Source: Stakelama sediminis
GTDB taxonomy: Bacteria > Pseudomonadota > Alphaproteobacteria > Sphingomonadales > Sphingomonadaceae
Direction: 5' to 3'
Assembly: GCF_014199335.1 (NCBI RefSeq)
Contig: NZ_JACIJI010000002.1
Coordinates: forward strand, 434,001 to 498,000
DNA length: 64,000 nucleotides
The position numbers and the translations under genes were made by a program. This document shows positions 53,391-64,000 of the stretch, piece after piece (within the stretch, counting starts at the first letter, position 1; every line of letters begins with the position of its first letter). The notes below the pieces were generated by a model that worked only from the letters and a program-made list of their open reading frames with translations, did not search any database and was not told the origin of the DNA.

Positions 53391-53691
53391 ATGGAGCGCG
53401 CTGATCGGGTTGCTTGCCGCTGGCGGCTGCGTCGGGACCGCCGCGGAAAAGCCGCAGGGACGCGACCTGCCGCCGGTGATGGGCGCGGGCAAATGCTACA
53501 CCGATTCCCTGCAAAACCTGATCGGGCAGCATGCGACCAGCGATCTCGCCGCCGATGCGATGAAACGCAGCGGCGCGCGCGAACTGCGCTGGCGTCAGCC
53601 CGGTACGGCGGCGACGATGGATTATCGCTCGGGTCGGCTGAATATCTTTCTCGACGAAAAGAACAACGTTGTCCGCTTCAGTTGCGGATAA
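53365..53691 (+). CDS. I78-type peptidase inhibitor-like lipoprotein
   Basis: 108 residues. A lipobox-like LLAAGGC and a short signal suggest an outer-membrane or periplasmic lipoprotein. The mature core, Cys-TDSLQNLIGQHA, ELRWRQPGTAATMDYRSGRLNIFLDE and RFSCG, matches the I78 family of small serine-peptidase inhibitors. It overlaps the rnd end by 26 bases if the first ATG is used; ATGs at 53371 and 53383 are possible. The true target peptidase is unknown. Confidence 0.82.
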   Translation: MRMNPNMLKWSALIGLLAAGGCVGTAAEKPQGRDLPPVMGAGKCYTDSLQNLIGQHATSDLAADAMKRSGARELRWRQPGTAATMDYRSGRLNIFLDEKNNVVRFSCG

Positions 53692-53709
53692 AGCAGCCCT
53701 TCCCGCGTC

Positions 53710-55257
53710 TTAATCAACCGCTTCAAAAACCGGCTCCATATTCATCGCGCTCGCCAGTGCCTTGTGCCGCTTCTGGACGGTCTCGCTATAGAGTGCGGCG
53801 CCGTCCTTCCGCGTTTTCAGGACGAGTTGTTCCGCATCGTCCCGATACAGGCTTGACCGCTGCAACGGCCCGGCAACCCCGCCGCTCCAGCGCTGCCCCA
53901 GCCGCATCGCCAGTCCCCAATGCTTGGCATGTTCCAGGTCGTCGATCGGCGCGAGCCGGGTGAGCGGTTCGGGGGTATCCAGTCCGCCGCCCAGACAGGT
54001 GAACAGCGCCTGCCCGATCATCGCCCTGCCCCAGGCATCGATTGCTACCCAGTTGCCATGCAGTGCGATTTCCAGTCCGCGTTCGGCACGGAATTCGGGA
54101 TTGGCACGCCAGCCGACATCGGCCAGCAGGCAGGCAGCGTGCAGCATACGCTCGCGTTGGGGATTTTCGCTGGCGAATAACGGAGTCAGCCAGTCGTCGA
54201 GCAGGTCGCCATGCTCGGCGAACCGGCCCAGCCTGCGCCCCTCCTCGCGCGCGGCGGCGATCAGCGGATCGTGCGCACGCTCTTCCGGCGAAAGCCCTTC
54301 GTACAACAACCCTTCGCGCAGGCCGAAAGCCGAAACAATCGTTTCCCTGCTCCCGAGTTCTGCCAGCAACACCGACAGCAACGCACCGGCATCGCCCAAC
54401 GTCGGAACGCGCCCGCTCGACAGATTGGGAATCGCGCGTAACCTGCCCTTCGAAATATGGGATACCGTCCTGCGCAGCCGCTCGATCGCCTCACAAGTCA
54501 TGTGATAGCCATGAATTACCGGCAGAGGGTAATGGGCTAGATACATATCGAGCCGGGCCAGCGCACGCCACGATCCGCCGACCAGATAAAGAGGCAGCCC
54601 TTCGCCACGCCCGCGCCATCCCGCCTCGGCAAGCAGTGCGCCTACGCGCTTTTCCAGCCCTTTCTTACCCTTGCTGCGCAGATCCGGAATGCGCAGCACA
54701 CCAAGCGGAAACGAAGCCCGCTCATGCAACGCACCTTCTCGCACCCGGATCAGTTCGAGCGAACCGCCGCCCAGGTCGCCGACAATCCCATCGGCATCGG
54801 GAATTGCGGACAGCACGCCATGGCCTGCCGCCATTGCCTCCTGATCCCCCCCAAGCAGTTCGACCTTCAAATCAAGCCGCCTGGCAATTTTCAGCAGCTC
54901 GCCGCCGTTCTGCGCGTCGCGTACAGCGGCGGTGGCCACGGTACGGACGCTGTCGACCTCCATCTCCCCCACCAGCGCGGCAAACCGCTTCAAAGCAACT
55001 TCCGCCTGTTCCAGCGAATCGGGATGAATCATTCCCGTTTTCGGCAAGTCGCGACCGAGACCGGCCAGCACCTTCTCATTAAACAGGATATTGGGGAGAC
55101 GTCGCGGCCCTTCATAGACGACAAGCCGGATCGAGTTGGAGCCGATATCGATAATCGCGCTGCGGGCGCGGGCCGGTTCGGTCTCCGCAGTCGATCGGGG
55201 CTTACGGCGCAGCAAAGCGGTTACCGGCGAAGCGATGCTAACTCTCCCGCTCGGCAT
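53710..55257 (-). CDS. ppx: Ppx/GppA phosphatase
   Basis: Exopolyphosphatase or guanosine pentaphosphate phosphatase, 515 residues. The actin-like ATPase fold carries [16 protein letters not shown] (phosphate 1), [14 protein letters not shown] (phosphate 2) and a C-terminal HD-like helical part. The ATG at 55257 overlaps the ppk1 stop by 20 bases; upstream extension to 55302 is not family-like. It forms an operon with ppk1, so synthesis and breakdown of polyphosphate are jointly encoded. Confidence 0.92.
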   Translation of the reverse strand: MPSGRVSIASPVTALLRRKPRSTAETEPARARSAIIDIGSNSIRLVVYEGPRRLPNILFNEKVLAGLGRDLPKTGMIHPDSLEQAEVALKRFAALVGEMEVDSVRTVATAAVRDAQNGGELLKIARRLDLKVELLGGDQEAMAAGHGVLSAIPDADGIVGDLGGGSLELIRVREGALHERASFPLGVLRIPDLRSKGKKGLEKRVGALLAEAGWRGRGEGLPLYLVGGSWRALARLDMYLAHYPLPVIHGYHMTCEAIERLRRTVSHISKGRLRAIPNLSSGRVPTLGDAGALLSVLLAELGSRETIVSAFGLREGLLYEGLSPEERAHDPLIAAAREEGRRLGRFAEHGDLLDDWLTPLFASENPQRERMLHAACLLADVGWRANPEFRAERGLEIALHGNWVAIDAWGRAMIGQALFTCLGGGLDTPEPLTRLAPIDDLEHAKHWGLAMRLGQRWSGGVAGPLQRSSLYRDDAEQLVLKTRKDGAALYSETVQKRHKALASAMNMEPVFEAVD

Positions 55258-57427
55258 GACGCCTGCGCCGCAGCGACAGCTTTTTAGGCATGGATTCTCC
55301 ACTTTCCAGGGCGGCGCCGCGGCCCGACAGCGACGGATTGGTCATGAAATAGCGGTGCAGATTGAATGGCCGCGAACCCTTTTCAAAGCGTTCATAGGTG
55401 CCGTCAGGATGCAGTTCCCAGCTTTGTTCGGTATCGATCAGATTGGCGACCATCACCTGATCGAGAATCTGGTCGTGTACGGTCGGATTGGTGATCGGCA
55501 GCATATATTCGACCCGCCGGTCGAAATTGCGCGGCATCCAGTCAGCCGAGGAAATGAACAGGTCGGCATGATCATTCGGCAACGATTTTCCGTTCGCAAA
55601 TGCCCAGATACGGCTGTGCTCCAAAAAACGGCCGACCACCGATTTCACATAAATATGCTCCGACATCCCCGGCACGCCGGGTCGCAGGCAACAGATGCCG
55701 CGGATAATGAGTTCAATCTCGACCCCGGCATTGCTGGCCTCATACAGCTTCTCGATCATCGCCGGATCGACCAGCGAGTTCATCTTTGCCCATATCGCGG
55801 CAGGCTTCCCGGCCCGCGCATGCGCTATTTCCCGGTCGATCAGTTCGATCAGGCGCGGCCGGATATCGCGCGGTGAAATCGCGATGCGTTCCAGATCGCC
55901 GGGTTCGACATAGCCGGTGATATAATTGAAAATCTGCGCTGCATCGTGCCCGATCTTCGGATCGGCGGTAAAAAAGCTCAGATCGGTGTAAATCCGCGCG
56001 GTGATCGGGTGGTAATTACCGGTCCCGAAGTGACAATAGGTGCGAAGCTGCCCCGCCCCTTCCCGACGGACGACCAGCGAGACCTTTGCGTGCGTTTTCC
56101 AGTCGATAAAGCCATAAACGACCTGCACGCCCGCCCGCTCCAGCGCGGTTGCCCAAAGCAGATTCTGCTCTTCGTCGAACCGAGCCTTCAATTCGACAAC
56201 CGCCGTCACCGACTTGCCCGCTTCCGCCGCGGCAATCAGCGCCTGAATGACCGCCGATTGCTTGCCCGCACGATACAATGTTTGCTTGATCGCCACGACA
56301 TCGGGATCCTGGGCGGCCTGCTTTAGAAAGGACAGCACCACGTCAAAGGTTTCATAAGGGTGGTGGACGACGATATCCTTGGCCCGGATCGCCGCGAAGC
56401 AATCGCCGCCATATTCTCGGATGCGTTCCGGAAACCGGGGGCTGAACGGCGGGAATTTCAGATCGGGCCGGTCCTCCTCAACCACCATCGACAGGTCGCC
56501 GATGGCCAGAAAACCGCCCGTTTCGGTCAGTAACGCATCGATACCGCCCAGTTCGTCCTTCAGCACCGCTTCCAGTTCGGCGCTCATGCCGGTTTCCATT
56601 TCCAGCCGGATCACACGCCCGCGTCGGCGGCGTTTAATCGCACTGCGGAAATAGAGGACCAGATCCTCGGCCTCTTCCTCCACCTCGATATCGCTGTCGC
56701 GCAGGATACGGAACGCAGCCGTCGATTCGACGCGATAACCGGGGAAGAGCAGCTTGGAGAAACGCTTGACCAGTCCCTCGACGGCGACATAGCGGGCTTC
56801 TTCCCCTTCGATCCGCACAAATCGCGGTGCAGCGGCGGGCAACAGCACCAGTTCACGGACCTGCTCGCCATCGGCTTCGCGCACCAGATCGAGCACGACG
56901 CTCAACCCGCCATTGGGAATGAACGGGAAGGGATGCGCGGGATCGAGCGCCTGCGGCGTCAGAATAGGGAAAATCTGATCGAGAAAATACCGCTCCAGCC
57001 AGTCGGCAGCCTCCCCTTCGACCACCATCGGGTCGAGCACATGAATGCCCGCCTTGGCCAGTTCGCCATGCAGTTCGCGCCACACCGCCTGCTGATCGTC
57101 GACCAGTAAACCGGCATGTTCGGCAATCGCCGCAAGCTGTTGCGATGGCGTCAGCCCGTCCGCCGAACGCTGCTCGACGCCCTGAAGCTGATGTCCCTTC
57201 AGCCCGGCGACGCGCACCATGAAGAACTCGTCGAGGTTCGATGCCGAAATCGACAGAAAGCGAAGACGTTCCAGCAAGGGGTGCGCCGGATTGGACGCCT
57301 CTTCCAGCACGCGCCGGTTGAACGCCAGCCAGGACAGTTCACGATTGAAAAACCGCTTTTCTGCCTCGGCCGGGTCGAGGATCGGAACATTCTCGTTCGC
57401 AGTAGTCGGCGATGGCTTTTGGGTCAT
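55238..57427 (-). CDS. ppk1: Polyphosphate kinase 1
   Basis: Makes long-chain polyphosphate from ATP. From the ATG at 57427 it has 729 residues, the usual size. [20 protein letters not shown] is the N-terminal signature, [16 protein letters not shown] and [21 protein letters not shown] hold the phosphorylated His region, and [12 protein letters not shown] and [14 protein letters not shown] are C-terminal phospholipase-D-like motifs. The start overlaps the hdaA stop by 4 bases. It is followed by ppx. Confidence 0.95.
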   Translation of the reverse strand: MTQKPSPTTANENVPILDPAEAEKRFFNRELSWLAFNRRVLEEASNPAHPLLERLRFLSISASNLDEFFMVRVAGLKGHQLQGVEQRSADGLTPSQQLAAIAEHAGLLVDDQQAVWRELHGELAKAGIHVLDPMVVEGEAADWLERYFLDQIFPILTPQALDPAHPFPFIPNGGLSVVLDLVREADGEQVRELVLLPAAAPRFVRIEGEEARYVAVEGLVKRFSKLLFPGYRVESTAAFRILRDSDIEVEEEAEDLVLYFRSAIKRRRRGRVIRLEMETGMSAELEAVLKDELGGIDALLTETGGFLAIGDLSMVVEEDRPDLKFPPFSPRFPERIREYGGDCFAAIRAKDIVVHHPYETFDVVLSFLKQAAQDPDVVAIKQTLYRAGKQSAVIQALIAAAEAGKSVTAVVELKARFDEEQNLLWATALERAGVQVVYGFIDWKTHAKVSLVVRREGAGQLRTYCHFGTGNYHPITARIYTDLSFFTADPKIGHDAAQIFNYITGYVEPGDLERIAISPRDIRPRLIELIDREIAHARAGKPAAIWAKMNSLVDPAMIEKLYEASNAGVEIELIIRGICCLRPGVPGMSEHIYVKSVVGRFLEHSRIWAFANGKSLPNDHADLFISSADWMPRNFDRRVEYMLPITNPTVHDQILDQVMVANLIDTEQSWELHPDGTYERFEKGSRPFNLHRYFMTNPSLSGRGAALESGESMPKKLSLRRRRHAERES

Positions 57428-58059
57428 TGCATCCTTCCAGCCATAAGGGGCAGGCGATCGAACAGCAGTCCGGTTTCTTCCAATGTGGACCGTGCGGCAC
57501 GGATCGACAAGCGCCGCCGCCGGTTTTCCTGCCGCGAATCGTCCAGCACATCGACCGCGCGCAGCAGCGCGACATAGCTGCGCTCGGTCCGGGTGGAGAG
57601 CCATTCGATCACTGCATCATCGACCGCCATTTCCCGTCGATCGAACCAGTATCGCAATAGCGCCGCGATCAGCGCATCATCTGGCGGATCGATCCGGGCA
57701 ACCGGCGTGGCTGCCAGACGCGAGCGCAGGTCGGGCAACCGCACACGCCATTCCGGCGGCGGCGCGTCCGCAACCATCAGCAGCGGCTTATGCTCGGCCT
57801 GCGCCTGATTCCACGCATGGAACAAGTCGGTTTCGCTGACCTGTTCGGCATTGTCGATCATGCGTCCGCCGGTACGCAGCGCGGTCATCCGGGCGAGCAG
57901 GCTGCGTCCGGATTTGCGCGGCCCGACGATCAGTGCGGCCATAACCGGCCAGGCACCGGGATGTTCCAGCATCCGGGCCGCATTTTCGTTGGCGGCACCG
58001 ATCAGGAATTCGTCGCTCGCGCCGCCGGGCCTGCCGAGCGGAAGTTCGAGCTGGGTCAT
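57424..58059 (-). CDS. hdaA: HdaA, DnaA-related replication regulator
   Basis: DnaA-paralogue that with the sliding clamp stimulates ATP hydrolysis on DnaA, limiting re-initiation. 211 residues from ATG 58059. The N terminus MTQLELPLG is a clamp-binding motif (QLxLPL). A AAA+ core follows with a Walker A variant GPRKSGRS (Arg in place of Lys, as in E. coli Hda), and a sensor/arginine-finger region ([10 protein letters not shown]). The DnaA DNA-binding domain is missing. An ATG at 58080 is also possible. Four-base overlap with ppk1. Confidence 0.9.
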   Translation of the reverse strand: MTQLELPLGRPGGASDEFLIGAANENAARMLEHPGAWPVMAALIVGPRKSGRSLLARMTALRTGGRMIDNAEQVSETDLFHAWNQAQAEHKPLLMVADAPPPEWRVRLPDLRSRLAATPVARIDPPDDALIAALLRYWFDRREMAVDDAVIEWLSTRTERSYVALLRAVDVLDDSRQENRRRRLSIRAARSTLEETGLLFDRLPLMAGRMQ

Positions 58060-58069
58060 TGTTCCGTCG

Positions 58070-59293
58070 TCAGCCTCCATTCCGGCTGATGCGAAGCGAG
58101 TTGTTCCCCATCGTCACCTGCCAGCCCCGCGCCTTCAGTGACGATGCCAGTTCGCTGATCGTTCCGGCATAGTGCACCTGCATCACCGATACGCCACCCA
58201 AGGCCAGACTGTTGGTGATGGCAGAACGTACCCCTGCCACGCCCCGAATCGCCTGCTCGGTTTCGGTTACCGCACCGGCAGACGGCGTCGGGAACTGGAT
58301 ACTGACAGCGATGGTAGGCGCTGCCGCAACATCCGACGTGCTGGTCGATCCGGGTTGCCCTGCTGCGGGCTGCTCGCCCGGAAGCGGGGTCGGAGTCGAC
58401 GTCGGAGTGGGCGTTGGTACAGGCTGCGGGTTGATCGTCAGCAAATGGTCGACATGCAAGGTCCCGTCGGACAACGCTTTCTCATAGGCGGCATCGAGGC
58501 GCTTCACGCCTTCGTCAAGCAATGCTCCCAGCCCGCTTGCACTATCCACCCTCAGGCGAAAACGCGCAATTTCGTCATTGTCCGGCCCATGTCCGGCAAT
58601 GAAGGTGGCGATGATCGGTCCGCCGGGCCATTGGCGTTCGAGCCGCACCTGCGGGATCAGCACATCGTCCGCGCCATACTGGTTGAGGATCGAGCGCCAC
58701 CAGTTGCGGTCCCTGCGCCCGACCTGCCCTGCATTCAGCAGCAGTGCATCCGGACCGTTTCCTGCTACGCGGATATAATCGATCCGACTGTCGCCGGTAC
58801 GAAAACGCCGCCACGCCGCGTTCCACGGCGTGTCCCGTTCCAGCGAAGTTCCCACCCCGCCGGACCATTGCAGCGGCAGCAGCAGCATCGGCGACGATCG
58901 GGCAATCTGCGTTGCAACCCCTAAAATCGACCCGGCACGCGCGCGATCGAATTGCACGCCAAGGGTGGCGACATAGCGTTTGTCGCCCACCTCTTCATGT
59001 TCGATCACAATGCCGCTGACGATATCGTCTAGCGTCGAATCGGGCAGGCGTGAGGAATGCCCGGTGATTCGCCTGGAAAGAATTTCCCACCCCTTGCGCT
59101 GGGCAAGCTTCCAGCCGTCCTGACGCGCATCCACGTCGGTTTTGGCGGTGACATCGATGGGGATGCCATCCACTTCGAAACTCCCGGCGTTGCCGGAGGG
59201 CGAATCGCTTTGGGCGAGTACCATGCCGCCCACGCCCAGAAGCGCGACGAACATGACCAGCCGAAGCGGACGAAGAATGCGACTTATTGCCAT
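58070..59293 (-). CDS. DUF2066 domain secreted protein
   Basis: 407 residues. A signal or membrane helix ([19 protein letters not shown]) is followed by a DUF2066-type domain ([37 protein letters not shown] region) and a long second part containing a [11 protein letters not shown] linker and a C-terminal alpha/beta domain. The family is of unknown function. It overlaps hdaA by about 11 bases if the later hdaA start is extended, and it is divergent from purM with 61 bases between. Confidence 0.82.
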   Translation of the reverse strand: MAISRILRPLRLVMFVALLGVGGMVLAQSDSPSGNAGSFEVDGIPIDVTAKTDVDARQDGWKLAQRKGWEILSRRITGHSSRLPDSTLDDIVSGIVIEHEEVGDKRYVATLGVQFDRARAGSILGVATQIARSSPMLLLPLQWSGGVGTSLERDTPWNAAWRRFRTGDSRIDYIRVAGNGPDALLLNAGQVGRRDRNWWRSILNQYGADDVLIPQVRLERQWPGGPIIATFIAGHGPDNDEIARFRLRVDSASGLGALLDEGVKRLDAAYEKALSDGTLHVDHLLTINPQPVPTPTPTSTPTPLPGEQPAAGQPGSTSTSDVAAAPTIAVSIQFPTPSAGAVTETEQAIRGVAGVRSAITNSLALGGVSVMQVHYAGTISELASSLKARGWQVTMGNNSLRISRNGG

Positions 59294-59354
59294 CTTTCGC
59301 CTTTTGGCGAAGCGAACGTGGAAATCCAAGCGCGTTCTGGCTAGGCGGATACAC

Positions 59355-60461
59355 ATGAGCGACGACAGCAAGGGCGATGGCCCCTATACTTACGCCCGTG
59401 CGGGCGTTTCGATTGATGCCGGAAACGCGCTGGTGCGTGCTATCGGCCCCCTTGCGCGCAGTACGCGCCGCGCCGGGGCCGATGCCGATCTGGGCGGGTT
59501 TGGCGGCCTGTTCGACCTGAAGGCCGCGGGTTTTACCGATCCGCTGCTGGTCGCCGCCAATGACGGCGTGGGGACAAAGCTGAAACTTGCCATCGACTGG
59601 AATCGCCATGACGGCGTCGGCGTCGACCTTGTCGCGATGTGCGCCAACGACCTGATCGTACAGGGTGCCGAACCGCTGTTCTTTCTCGATTATTATGCCA
59701 GCGGAAAGCTGGACAATGCAGTTGCCGAACGTGTCGTAGCCTCCATCGCAGAAGGGTGCCGTCAGGCCGGATGCGCGCTGATCGGCGGAGAAACAGCGGA
59801 AATGCCGGGCATGTACGCAGACGGCGATTACGACCTTGCGGGCTTTTGCGTCGGCGCGGTGGAGCGCAACCGCCTGCTCGACCGGACACAGGTTCGCGCC
59901 GGGGACGTCATTCTCGGCCTCACCTCGTCGGGGGTGCATTCGAACGGCTTTTCGCTGGTGCGTAGACTTGCAGCCGACAAGCACTGGAATCTCGACGCGC
60001 CCGCCCCCTTTGCTGCCGACACGGCGCTGATCGACGTGCTGATGGCACCGACTCGCATTTATGTCGAAAGCCTGTTGCCGCTGTTGCGCGAAGGGCGCAT
60101 TCACGGGCTGGCGCATATTACCGGCGGCGGCTTGCTGGAAAATATTCCGCGCATTCTTCCCGATAACTGCCATGCCCGCATCGATGCCGGTCACTGGCCA
60201 CAGCCTGCCCTGATGGCCTTTCTGCAACAGCAGGGTCAGATCGAACCGGAAGAGATGGCGCGCACCTTCAACTGCGGCATCGGCATGGCGCTGTGTGTCC
60301 CTGCCGACGATGCCGCTGCGATCGCCCAGGCGCTGCAAGCGGCGGGGGAGACGGTCTATTCCATGGGGACCATCGAAACCGGACAGCGCGGATGCACCGT
60401 TTCCGGCGACACGGGCATCTGGCAAGCAAATGCCGCATGGAGCGCTAGCCACCATGACTGA
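59355..60461 (+). CDS. purM: Phosphoribosylformylglycinamidine cyclo-ligase
   Basis: Fifth step of purine synthesis: ATP-dependent closing of the imidazole ring to AIR. From ATG 59355 it has 368 residues. [17 protein letters not shown], the ATP motif [39 protein letters not shown] and [11 protein letters not shown] are all family signatures. It overlaps purN by 8 bases. The open frame upstream to 59142 belongs to the antisense strand of the DUF2066 gene. Confidence 0.96.
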   Translation: MSDDSKGDGPYTYARAGVSIDAGNALVRAIGPLARSTRRAGADADLGGFGGLFDLKAAGFTDPLLVAANDGVGTKLKLAIDWNRHDGVGVDLVAMCANDLIVQGAEPLFFLDYYASGKLDNAVAERVVASIAEGCRQAGCALIGGETAEMPGMYADGDYDLAGFCVGAVERNRLLDRTQVRAGDVILGLTSSGVHSNGFSLVRRLAADKHWNLDAPAPFAADTALIDVLMAPTRIYVESLLPLLREGRIHGLAHITGGGLLENIPRILPDNCHARIDAGHWPQPALMAFLQQQGQIEPEEMARTFNCGIGMALCVPADDAAAIAQALQAAGETVYSMGTIETGQRGCTVSGDTGIWQANAAWSASHHD

Positions 60462-61026
60462 CAAGCATCCGGTCGGCGTCCTGATTTCCGGGCGCGGCTC
60501 CAATATGGCCGCGCTGGTGGAAGCGTCGCGTTCCCTCGATTGCCCGTACACCATCGCCATCGTTGCCAGCGACAAGCCGGACGCGCCGGGCCTCGCCTGG
60601 GCCGCCGAGCACGGCATAGTAACCTTCGCACAGTCGCCAAAGGGAATGCCAAAGGTCGAATATGAAGCGATCATCGACGCGGCGCTACGCGATGCCGGGG
60701 CGAAGACGATTGCACTCGCGGGCTATATGCGTCTGTTAAGCGACGCTTTCGTCGCGCGCTGGCGGGGCCGGATCATCAATATTCACCCGTCGCTGCTGCC
60801 CAAATATAAGGGGCTGGACACCCATGGCCGCGCCATCGCCGCCGGAGACGAATCCGCCGGGTGCTCCGTCCATATCGTCACCGAAGAACTCGATGGCGGC
60901 GCGGTGCTGGGGCAGGCGGAAGTACCAATCGAACCCGGCGACACGCCGGAACGCCTTGCCGAACGGGTTCTGGAAAAGGAACATATCCTCTATCCAAAGG
61001 TTCTGGCAGAATTCGTGACGCAATGA
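60454..61026 (+). CDS. purN: Phosphoribosylglycinamide formyltransferase
   Basis: Third step of purine synthesis: formyl transfer from 10-formyl-THF to GAR. 190 residues from ATG 60454. [15 protein letters not shown] binds [11 protein letters not shown] and [13 protein letters not shown] bear the catalytic Asn and His, and [14 protein letters not shown] the catalytic Asp. It overlaps purM by 8 and the YjbR gene by 4 bases, so the three are coupled. Confidence 0.95.
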   Translation: MTDKHPVGVLISGRGSNMAALVEASRSLDCPYTIAIVASDKPDAPGLAWAAEHGIVTFAQSPKGMPKVEYEAIIDAALRDAGAKTIALAGYMRLLSDAFVARWRGRIINIHPSLLPKYKGLDTHGRAIAAGDESAGCSVHIVTEELDGGAVLGQAEVPIEPGDTPERLAERVLEKEHILYPKVLAEFVTQ

Positions 61027-61400
61027 CCCCGGAAGCCGAAACCGCCCTCACCCGACTGCGCCCGCTATGCATGGCGATGCCAGAAGCTTGCGAAAAACTG
61101 TCGCACGGGATGCCTGCCTTTCACATCGAACAGGGCAAGATGTTCGCCTATTTCTGGCACAACCATCACGGTGACGGTGAACTGGCAGTGATCGTCAAAA
61201 CCAGCGGCCCTGATGAGCAGGAAATGCTGCTCGACATGGACCCGGACCAGTATTTCAGACCACCCTATCTCGGGCCATCGGGCTGGATCGGGTTGCGACT
61301 GAATCGACCGGATACGGACTGGGATCGGGTGGCAGACCGCGTGGCGATCAGTTGGGAACTGGTGGCACCCCGCCGCCTGCTGGAGGCCGGTGGCCGATGA
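61023..61400 (+). CDS. MmcQ/YjbR family protein
   Basis: 125 residues with the YjbR fold: PEACEKLSHGMPAFHIEQGKMFAYF, VIVKTSGPDEQEMLLDMDP and YLGPSGWIGLRLN. This CyaY-like fold family is thought to bind DNA in some members; the role is not established. Four-base overlaps on both sides place it in the pur operon, though a functional link to purine synthesis is not evident. Confidence 0.87.
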   Translation: MTPEAETALTRLRPLCMAMPEACEKLSHGMPAFHIEQGKMFAYFWHNHHGDGELAVIVKTSGPDEQEMLLDMDPDQYFRPPYLGPSGWIGLRLNRPDTDWDRVADRVAISWELVAPRRLLEAGGR

Positions 61401-62095
61401 ACCAAGACCCTCCTTCCGATACCGCCCCGGAAAAGCCTGCCGCTCCAGATCCAAAACTGCCCAAACCGGACGCGTCGGCCGAACGCAACCGCAAACGCTG
61501 GTTCACGCTGGCGGAGATACTCGGCATCGCCGCGCTTCTGATTTCAGGCGCGACGCTCTGGAACAATGTCCGGATGCGCGAGAGTCAGGAAGCGGCGCGC
61601 AGCGAAGCGCAGGTGCGCGAAGCCCATGCAAAGCAGATCGCTCGACGCGACGCCTCGCTGGTCACGCTGGACGGCACGGCCAGGCATGATGGGAAAGTGC
61701 TGGCGCTACAGGATATGGCCGGGCATCGGATTCAGACGATGCAGGTCCGCTTTCCCGCGTCCCTTGATATTGCGGCACAACGGCTCGTTCTCGATCCGGA
61801 GATCAAGGCCTCGTGGTTCGCATCGAAAATTCTGGACCTGACCGATGGCGGGCCGGACAGGGTCGAAGGACAGCTACCGGTGGAAATCACATCCGAATAT
61901 TGGGATCACGACAACCGCGTCACCGATAGCGCGATCTATGACGTGGTCTTCAATACCGAAGGGCGGCTGATCGGCGGACGCAAACTAAAGCTGAAGGGCG
62001 TTGTGCTGAATCAGCGCGTTAGCGGCGATGCAGGCGCCCGCCTCGACAATCTATGGACTGCCGAACGCAAACGCCTGCAATCGAAGAAGAAATAA
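61397..62095 (+). CDS. Membrane-anchored hypothetical protein
   Basis: 232 residues. An acidic, Pro-rich N-terminal part (MNQDPPSDTAPEKPAAP) is followed by one membrane helix (TLAEILGIAALLISGATLW, about 45-63), a coiled-coil-like charged segment (RMRESQEAARSEAQVREAHAKQ in part), and a probable periplasmic domain of about 140 residues ending KRLQSKKK. No family is recognised. The start overlaps the YjbR stop by 4 bases. It ends one base before the convergent ndk. Confidence 0.75.
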   Translation: MNQDPPSDTAPEKPAAPDPKLPKPDASAERNRKRWFTLAEILGIAALLISGATLWNNVRMRESQEAARSEAQVREAHAKQIARRDASLVTLDGTARHDGKVLALQDMAGHRIQTMQVRFPASLDIAAQRLVLDPEIKASWFASKILDLTDGGPDRVEGQLPVEITSEYWDHDNRVTDSAIYDVVFNTEGRLIGGRKLKLKGVVLNQRVSGDAGARLDNLWTAERKRLQSKKK

Positions 62096-62518
62096 TCAGC
62101 CGACGATTTCGTCAGGCTTGAAGAAGAACGCGATTTCGGTCGCCGCATTTTCTTCCGAATCCGAACCATGGACCGAATTGGCTTCGATCGATTCAGCATA
62201 GGCCTTGCGGATCGTACCTTCATCGGCGTTCGCCGGGTTGGTGGCACCCATCACCTTGCGATTGCGCGCAACGGCATCTTCACCTTCCAGAACCTGTACG
62301 ACGACAGGGCCGGAGATCATGAAGGCAACCAGATCCTCGAAAAACGGGCGTTCCTTGTGGACGGCGTAAAAGCCCTCGGCTTGCTGACGGCTCATGCGGA
62401 TGCGCTTGGACGCGACGACGCGCAGGCCCGCTTCCTCCAGCATCTTGGTAACCGCGCCGGTCAGGTTGCGGCGGGTCGCGTCGGGCTTGATGATCGAAAA
62501 GGTACGGGTCGCGGCCAT
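62096..62518 (-). CDS. ndk: Nucleoside diphosphate kinase
   Basis: Equilibrates NDP and NTP pools through a phospho-histidine. 140 residues from ATG 62518. [12 protein letters not shown] and [14 protein letters not shown] are typical, and the active-site His lies in [13 protein letters not shown]. Its 3' end abuts that of the hypothetical gene on the other strand. It lies 83 bases from the holC stop on the same strand. Confidence 0.97.
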   Translation of the reverse strand: MAATRTFSIIKPDATRRNLTGAVTKMLEEAGLRVVASKRIRMSRQQAEGFYAVHKERPFFEDLVAFMISGPVVVQVLEGEDAVARNRKVMGATNPANADEGTIRKAYAESIEANSVHGSDSEENAATEIAFFFKPDEIVG

Positions 62519-62601
62519 GGCCGGGAAGCTCCTGTTATAAATGGTCGGAAAAAGTGGCGCTGCCCTAGTCTCACGAGGCGCAGGATGCAAGCCGCAAGCG
62601 T

Positions 62602-63042
62602 TCAGGCTGCCTGATCCCAGCCGCCGCGTTCATTCTGTTTCCAGTAACGACGCTCCACCCCGTCAACATCGCCCAGTTGACGCCATGCAGTACGGGCAGC
62701 CGCGATTTCGTCTTCGCTGAAAAAGTGGAACGTGCGGGCGAACCCCAGCGCCTCTTCGCGCCAAACACCATCCGCAAGCGCGATATTGCTCGCCCCGTTG
62801 GCTGCCTCCGCCCCCTCGCCGATCAGTATCGGCTGAAGCGAATCTTCTCCGCGTCCGGCCTGGGCATGGGGCAGAAAGCTCTCCGGACTGAACGCCCATA
62901 GCGCCTGATCCAGCAGGTCGCGTTGCGCCTCCTGTGCTGAAACCACCAGCAGGCGTTCGCCACCGGATACCACCTTATCGGCAATTTTCGGCAACACGCG
63001 TTCCAGCGGCGTGACCGTCAGATGATAGAAATCGACACGCAT
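62602..63042 (-). CDS. holC: DNA polymerase III chi subunit
   Basis: Clamp-loader accessory subunit that contacts SSB, 146 residues. [22 protein letters not shown] starts the HolC fold, followed by [30 protein letters not shown] and the [18 protein letters not shown]-terminal part. The start is the ATG at 63042; a TTG at 63051 is also in frame. It follows pepA, the standard gene order (pepA-holC). Confidence 0.93.
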   Translation of the reverse strand: MRVDFYHLTVTPLERVLPKIADKVVSGGERLLVVSAQEAQRDLLDQALWAFSPESFLPHAQAGRGEDSLQPILIGEGAEAANGASNIALADGVWREEALGFARTFHFFSEDEIAAARTAWRQLGDVDGVERRYWKQNERGGWDQAA

Positions 63043-63090
63043 CGTGCGCAATGGCCGGGAGTACGCGTCATGCGCGCACTCCCGAAACCA

Positions 63091-63999
63091 TCAGCCTTCG
63101 AACCGGTCGGCGACCAGCCGGTCGAGCACGCGCACGCCGAACCCGGTCGCGCCCTTTTCGTAATTCGGCCCCGCCTTGTCGGACCAGGCCATTCCGGCAA
63201 TGTCGAGATGCGCCCACTGTACGCCGTCATCGATAAAGCGCTTCAGGAACTGCGCCGCCGTGATCGATCCGGCCGCACGCGGGCCGACATTCTTCATATC
63301 GGCAATCGGCGAATCGAGCAGCTTGTCATAGGCATCGCCCAGCGGCATCCGCCACAGCTTGTCGCCCGACGCCTGACCGGCGGCGAGCATTGCATCGGCG
63401 AGCGAATCGTCATTGGAAAACAGGCCGGCATGTTCATGCCCCAGGCTGATGATCATCGCGCCCGTCAGGGTGGCAAGGTCGATGATCGTCTTCGGCTTGA
63501 AATTGCGCTGGACCCAGGTCAGCGCGTCGCAAAGCACCAGACGACCTTCGGCATCGGTGTTGATGACTTCAATGGTCTGGCCCGAAAGCGACGTCACCAC
63601 GTCTCCGGGGCGCTGGGCATTACCGTCGGGCATGTTTTCGACCAGTCCGCATACGCCCAGCACATTCGCCTTCGCCTTGCGTAGCGCCAGCGCCTTCATC
63701 GTGCCGATCACGGCACCTGCACCGCCCATGTCCCACTTCATGTCTTCCATGCCCGGTCCGGGTTTCAGCGAGATGCCGCCACTGTCGAAGGTCACGCCCT
63801 TGCCGACCAGCGCCAGTTCGACATCGCCCGAACCCTTACCGTTCCAGCGCATGGCGAGCAGGCGTCCTTCGCGCTCCGCACCCTGGCTGACACCCAGCAG
63901 CGCCCCCATGCCCAGTTCGCGCATCTGCGCTTCGTCCAGCACCGTCAGCTCAATGCCCAGTTCGGCCAGCGCCTGTGCTTCTTCGACAAAGCTCTCGGG
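63091..63999 (-). CDS. pepA: Leucyl aminopeptidase (5' partial)
   Basis: Two-metal aminopeptidase of the M17 family, of which about 302 C-terminal residues are visible; the frame is open through the right edge, reading [18 protein letters not shown] before the first in-frame GTG at 63942. Metal and active-site motifs are [17 protein letters not shown], and the M17 signature [10 protein letters not shown]. Further on lies [12 protein letters not shown]. The N-terminal domain lies outside the window. It is followed by holC, 48 bases downstream. Confidence 0.95.
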   Translation of the reverse strand, partial: PESFVEEAQALAELGIELTVLDEAQMRELGMGALLGVSQGAEREGRLLAMRWNGKGSGDVELALVGKGVTFDSGGISLKPGPGMEDMKWDMGGAGAVIGTMKALALRKAKANVLGVCGLVENMPDGNAQRPGDVVTSLSGQTIEVINTDAEGRLVLCDALTWVQRNFKPKTIIDLATLTGAMIISLGHEHAGLFSNDDSLADAMLAAGQASGDKLWRMPLGDAYDKLLDSPIADMKNVGPRAAGSITAAQFLKRFIDDGVQWAHLDIAGMAWSDKAGPNYEKGATGFGVRVLDRLVADRFEG

Positions 64000-64000
64000 G

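Noticed and set aside
52047..53492. 481-residue minus-strand open frame over rnd
   Set aside because: Antisense of the DEDD nuclease; its translation is low-complexity.
58995..60674. 559-residue minus-strand open frame over purM and the purN start
   Set aside because: Antisense of purine genes with complete motifs; no support for coding.

Overview
The window is a gene-dense, GC-rich stretch of alphaproteobacterial core chromosome, most likely from the order Sphingomonadales. The sphingomonad assignment is an inference from remembered family patterns: a tandem Hfq with two Sm cores, an NtrYX pair directly before hfq-hflX, a CckA hybrid kinase next to recA, a GAAC-N7-GAAC LexA box, FnrL-type boxes, and a tonB-exbB-exbD-exbD cluster. 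I found no insertion sequences, phage genes, CRISPR arrays or integration scars. Both edges cut a gene: ntrC on the left and pepA on the right.

Layout. 3-7030 (+): ntrC (partial), ntrY, ntrX, tandem hfq, hflX, covering nitrogen and envelope signalling plus RNA regulation. 7011-16530 (-): mazG, then a tightly overlapping chain read from 16530 downwards: mltB, rlpA, dacC, tmk, holB, metG, tatD, an MBL hydrolase and a retropepsin-like protease. 16623-18886: tRNA-Ser(UGA), a small HHE-like gene, an FNR-type regulator and ompW, linked by FNR-type boxes. 18979-23470: a GltB-like flavoprotein, a ROK kinase, a DctA-type symporter and a GST. 23535-31820 (-): recA with its LexA box, a single-domain receiver, cckA, an M13 peptidase, a DUF2062 protein, smpB and dapA.

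31880-41272 (+): slt, a His/Gly-rich secreted protein, greB, a NYN/OST-HTH protein, astD, then the assimilatory sulfite operon (SUMT, DUF2849, nitrite/sulfite reductase, DUF934, cysH). 41286-45164: dnaB (-), UPF0262, a GH25 protein, cdd and dcd (+). 45226-48328 (-): a TPR protein, a terminator, and tonB-exbB-exbD-exbD. 48565-55257: a secreted hypothetical, ppk2, aspS, rnd, an I78 inhibitor-like lipoprotein and ppx. 55238-64000: ppk1, hdaA and a DUF2066 protein (-), divergent from purM-purN-yjbR-hypothetical (+), then ndk, holC and pepA (-).

The genes mostly serve housekeeping networks. The sulfite genes form one pathway: SUMT makes the siroheme precursor for the reductase, and CysH feeds it sulfite. 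HdaA (replication control) is translationally coupled to ppk1 and ppx (polyphosphate synthesis and breakdown). CckA and a receiver share a transcription unit beside recA. There is no clear novel defence or mobile system. The best leads are the tandem Hfq, the FNR-box-linked gene beside fnrL, palindromes overlapping the start codons of greB and the SUMT gene, and an RlpA homologue lacking its catalytic residues.
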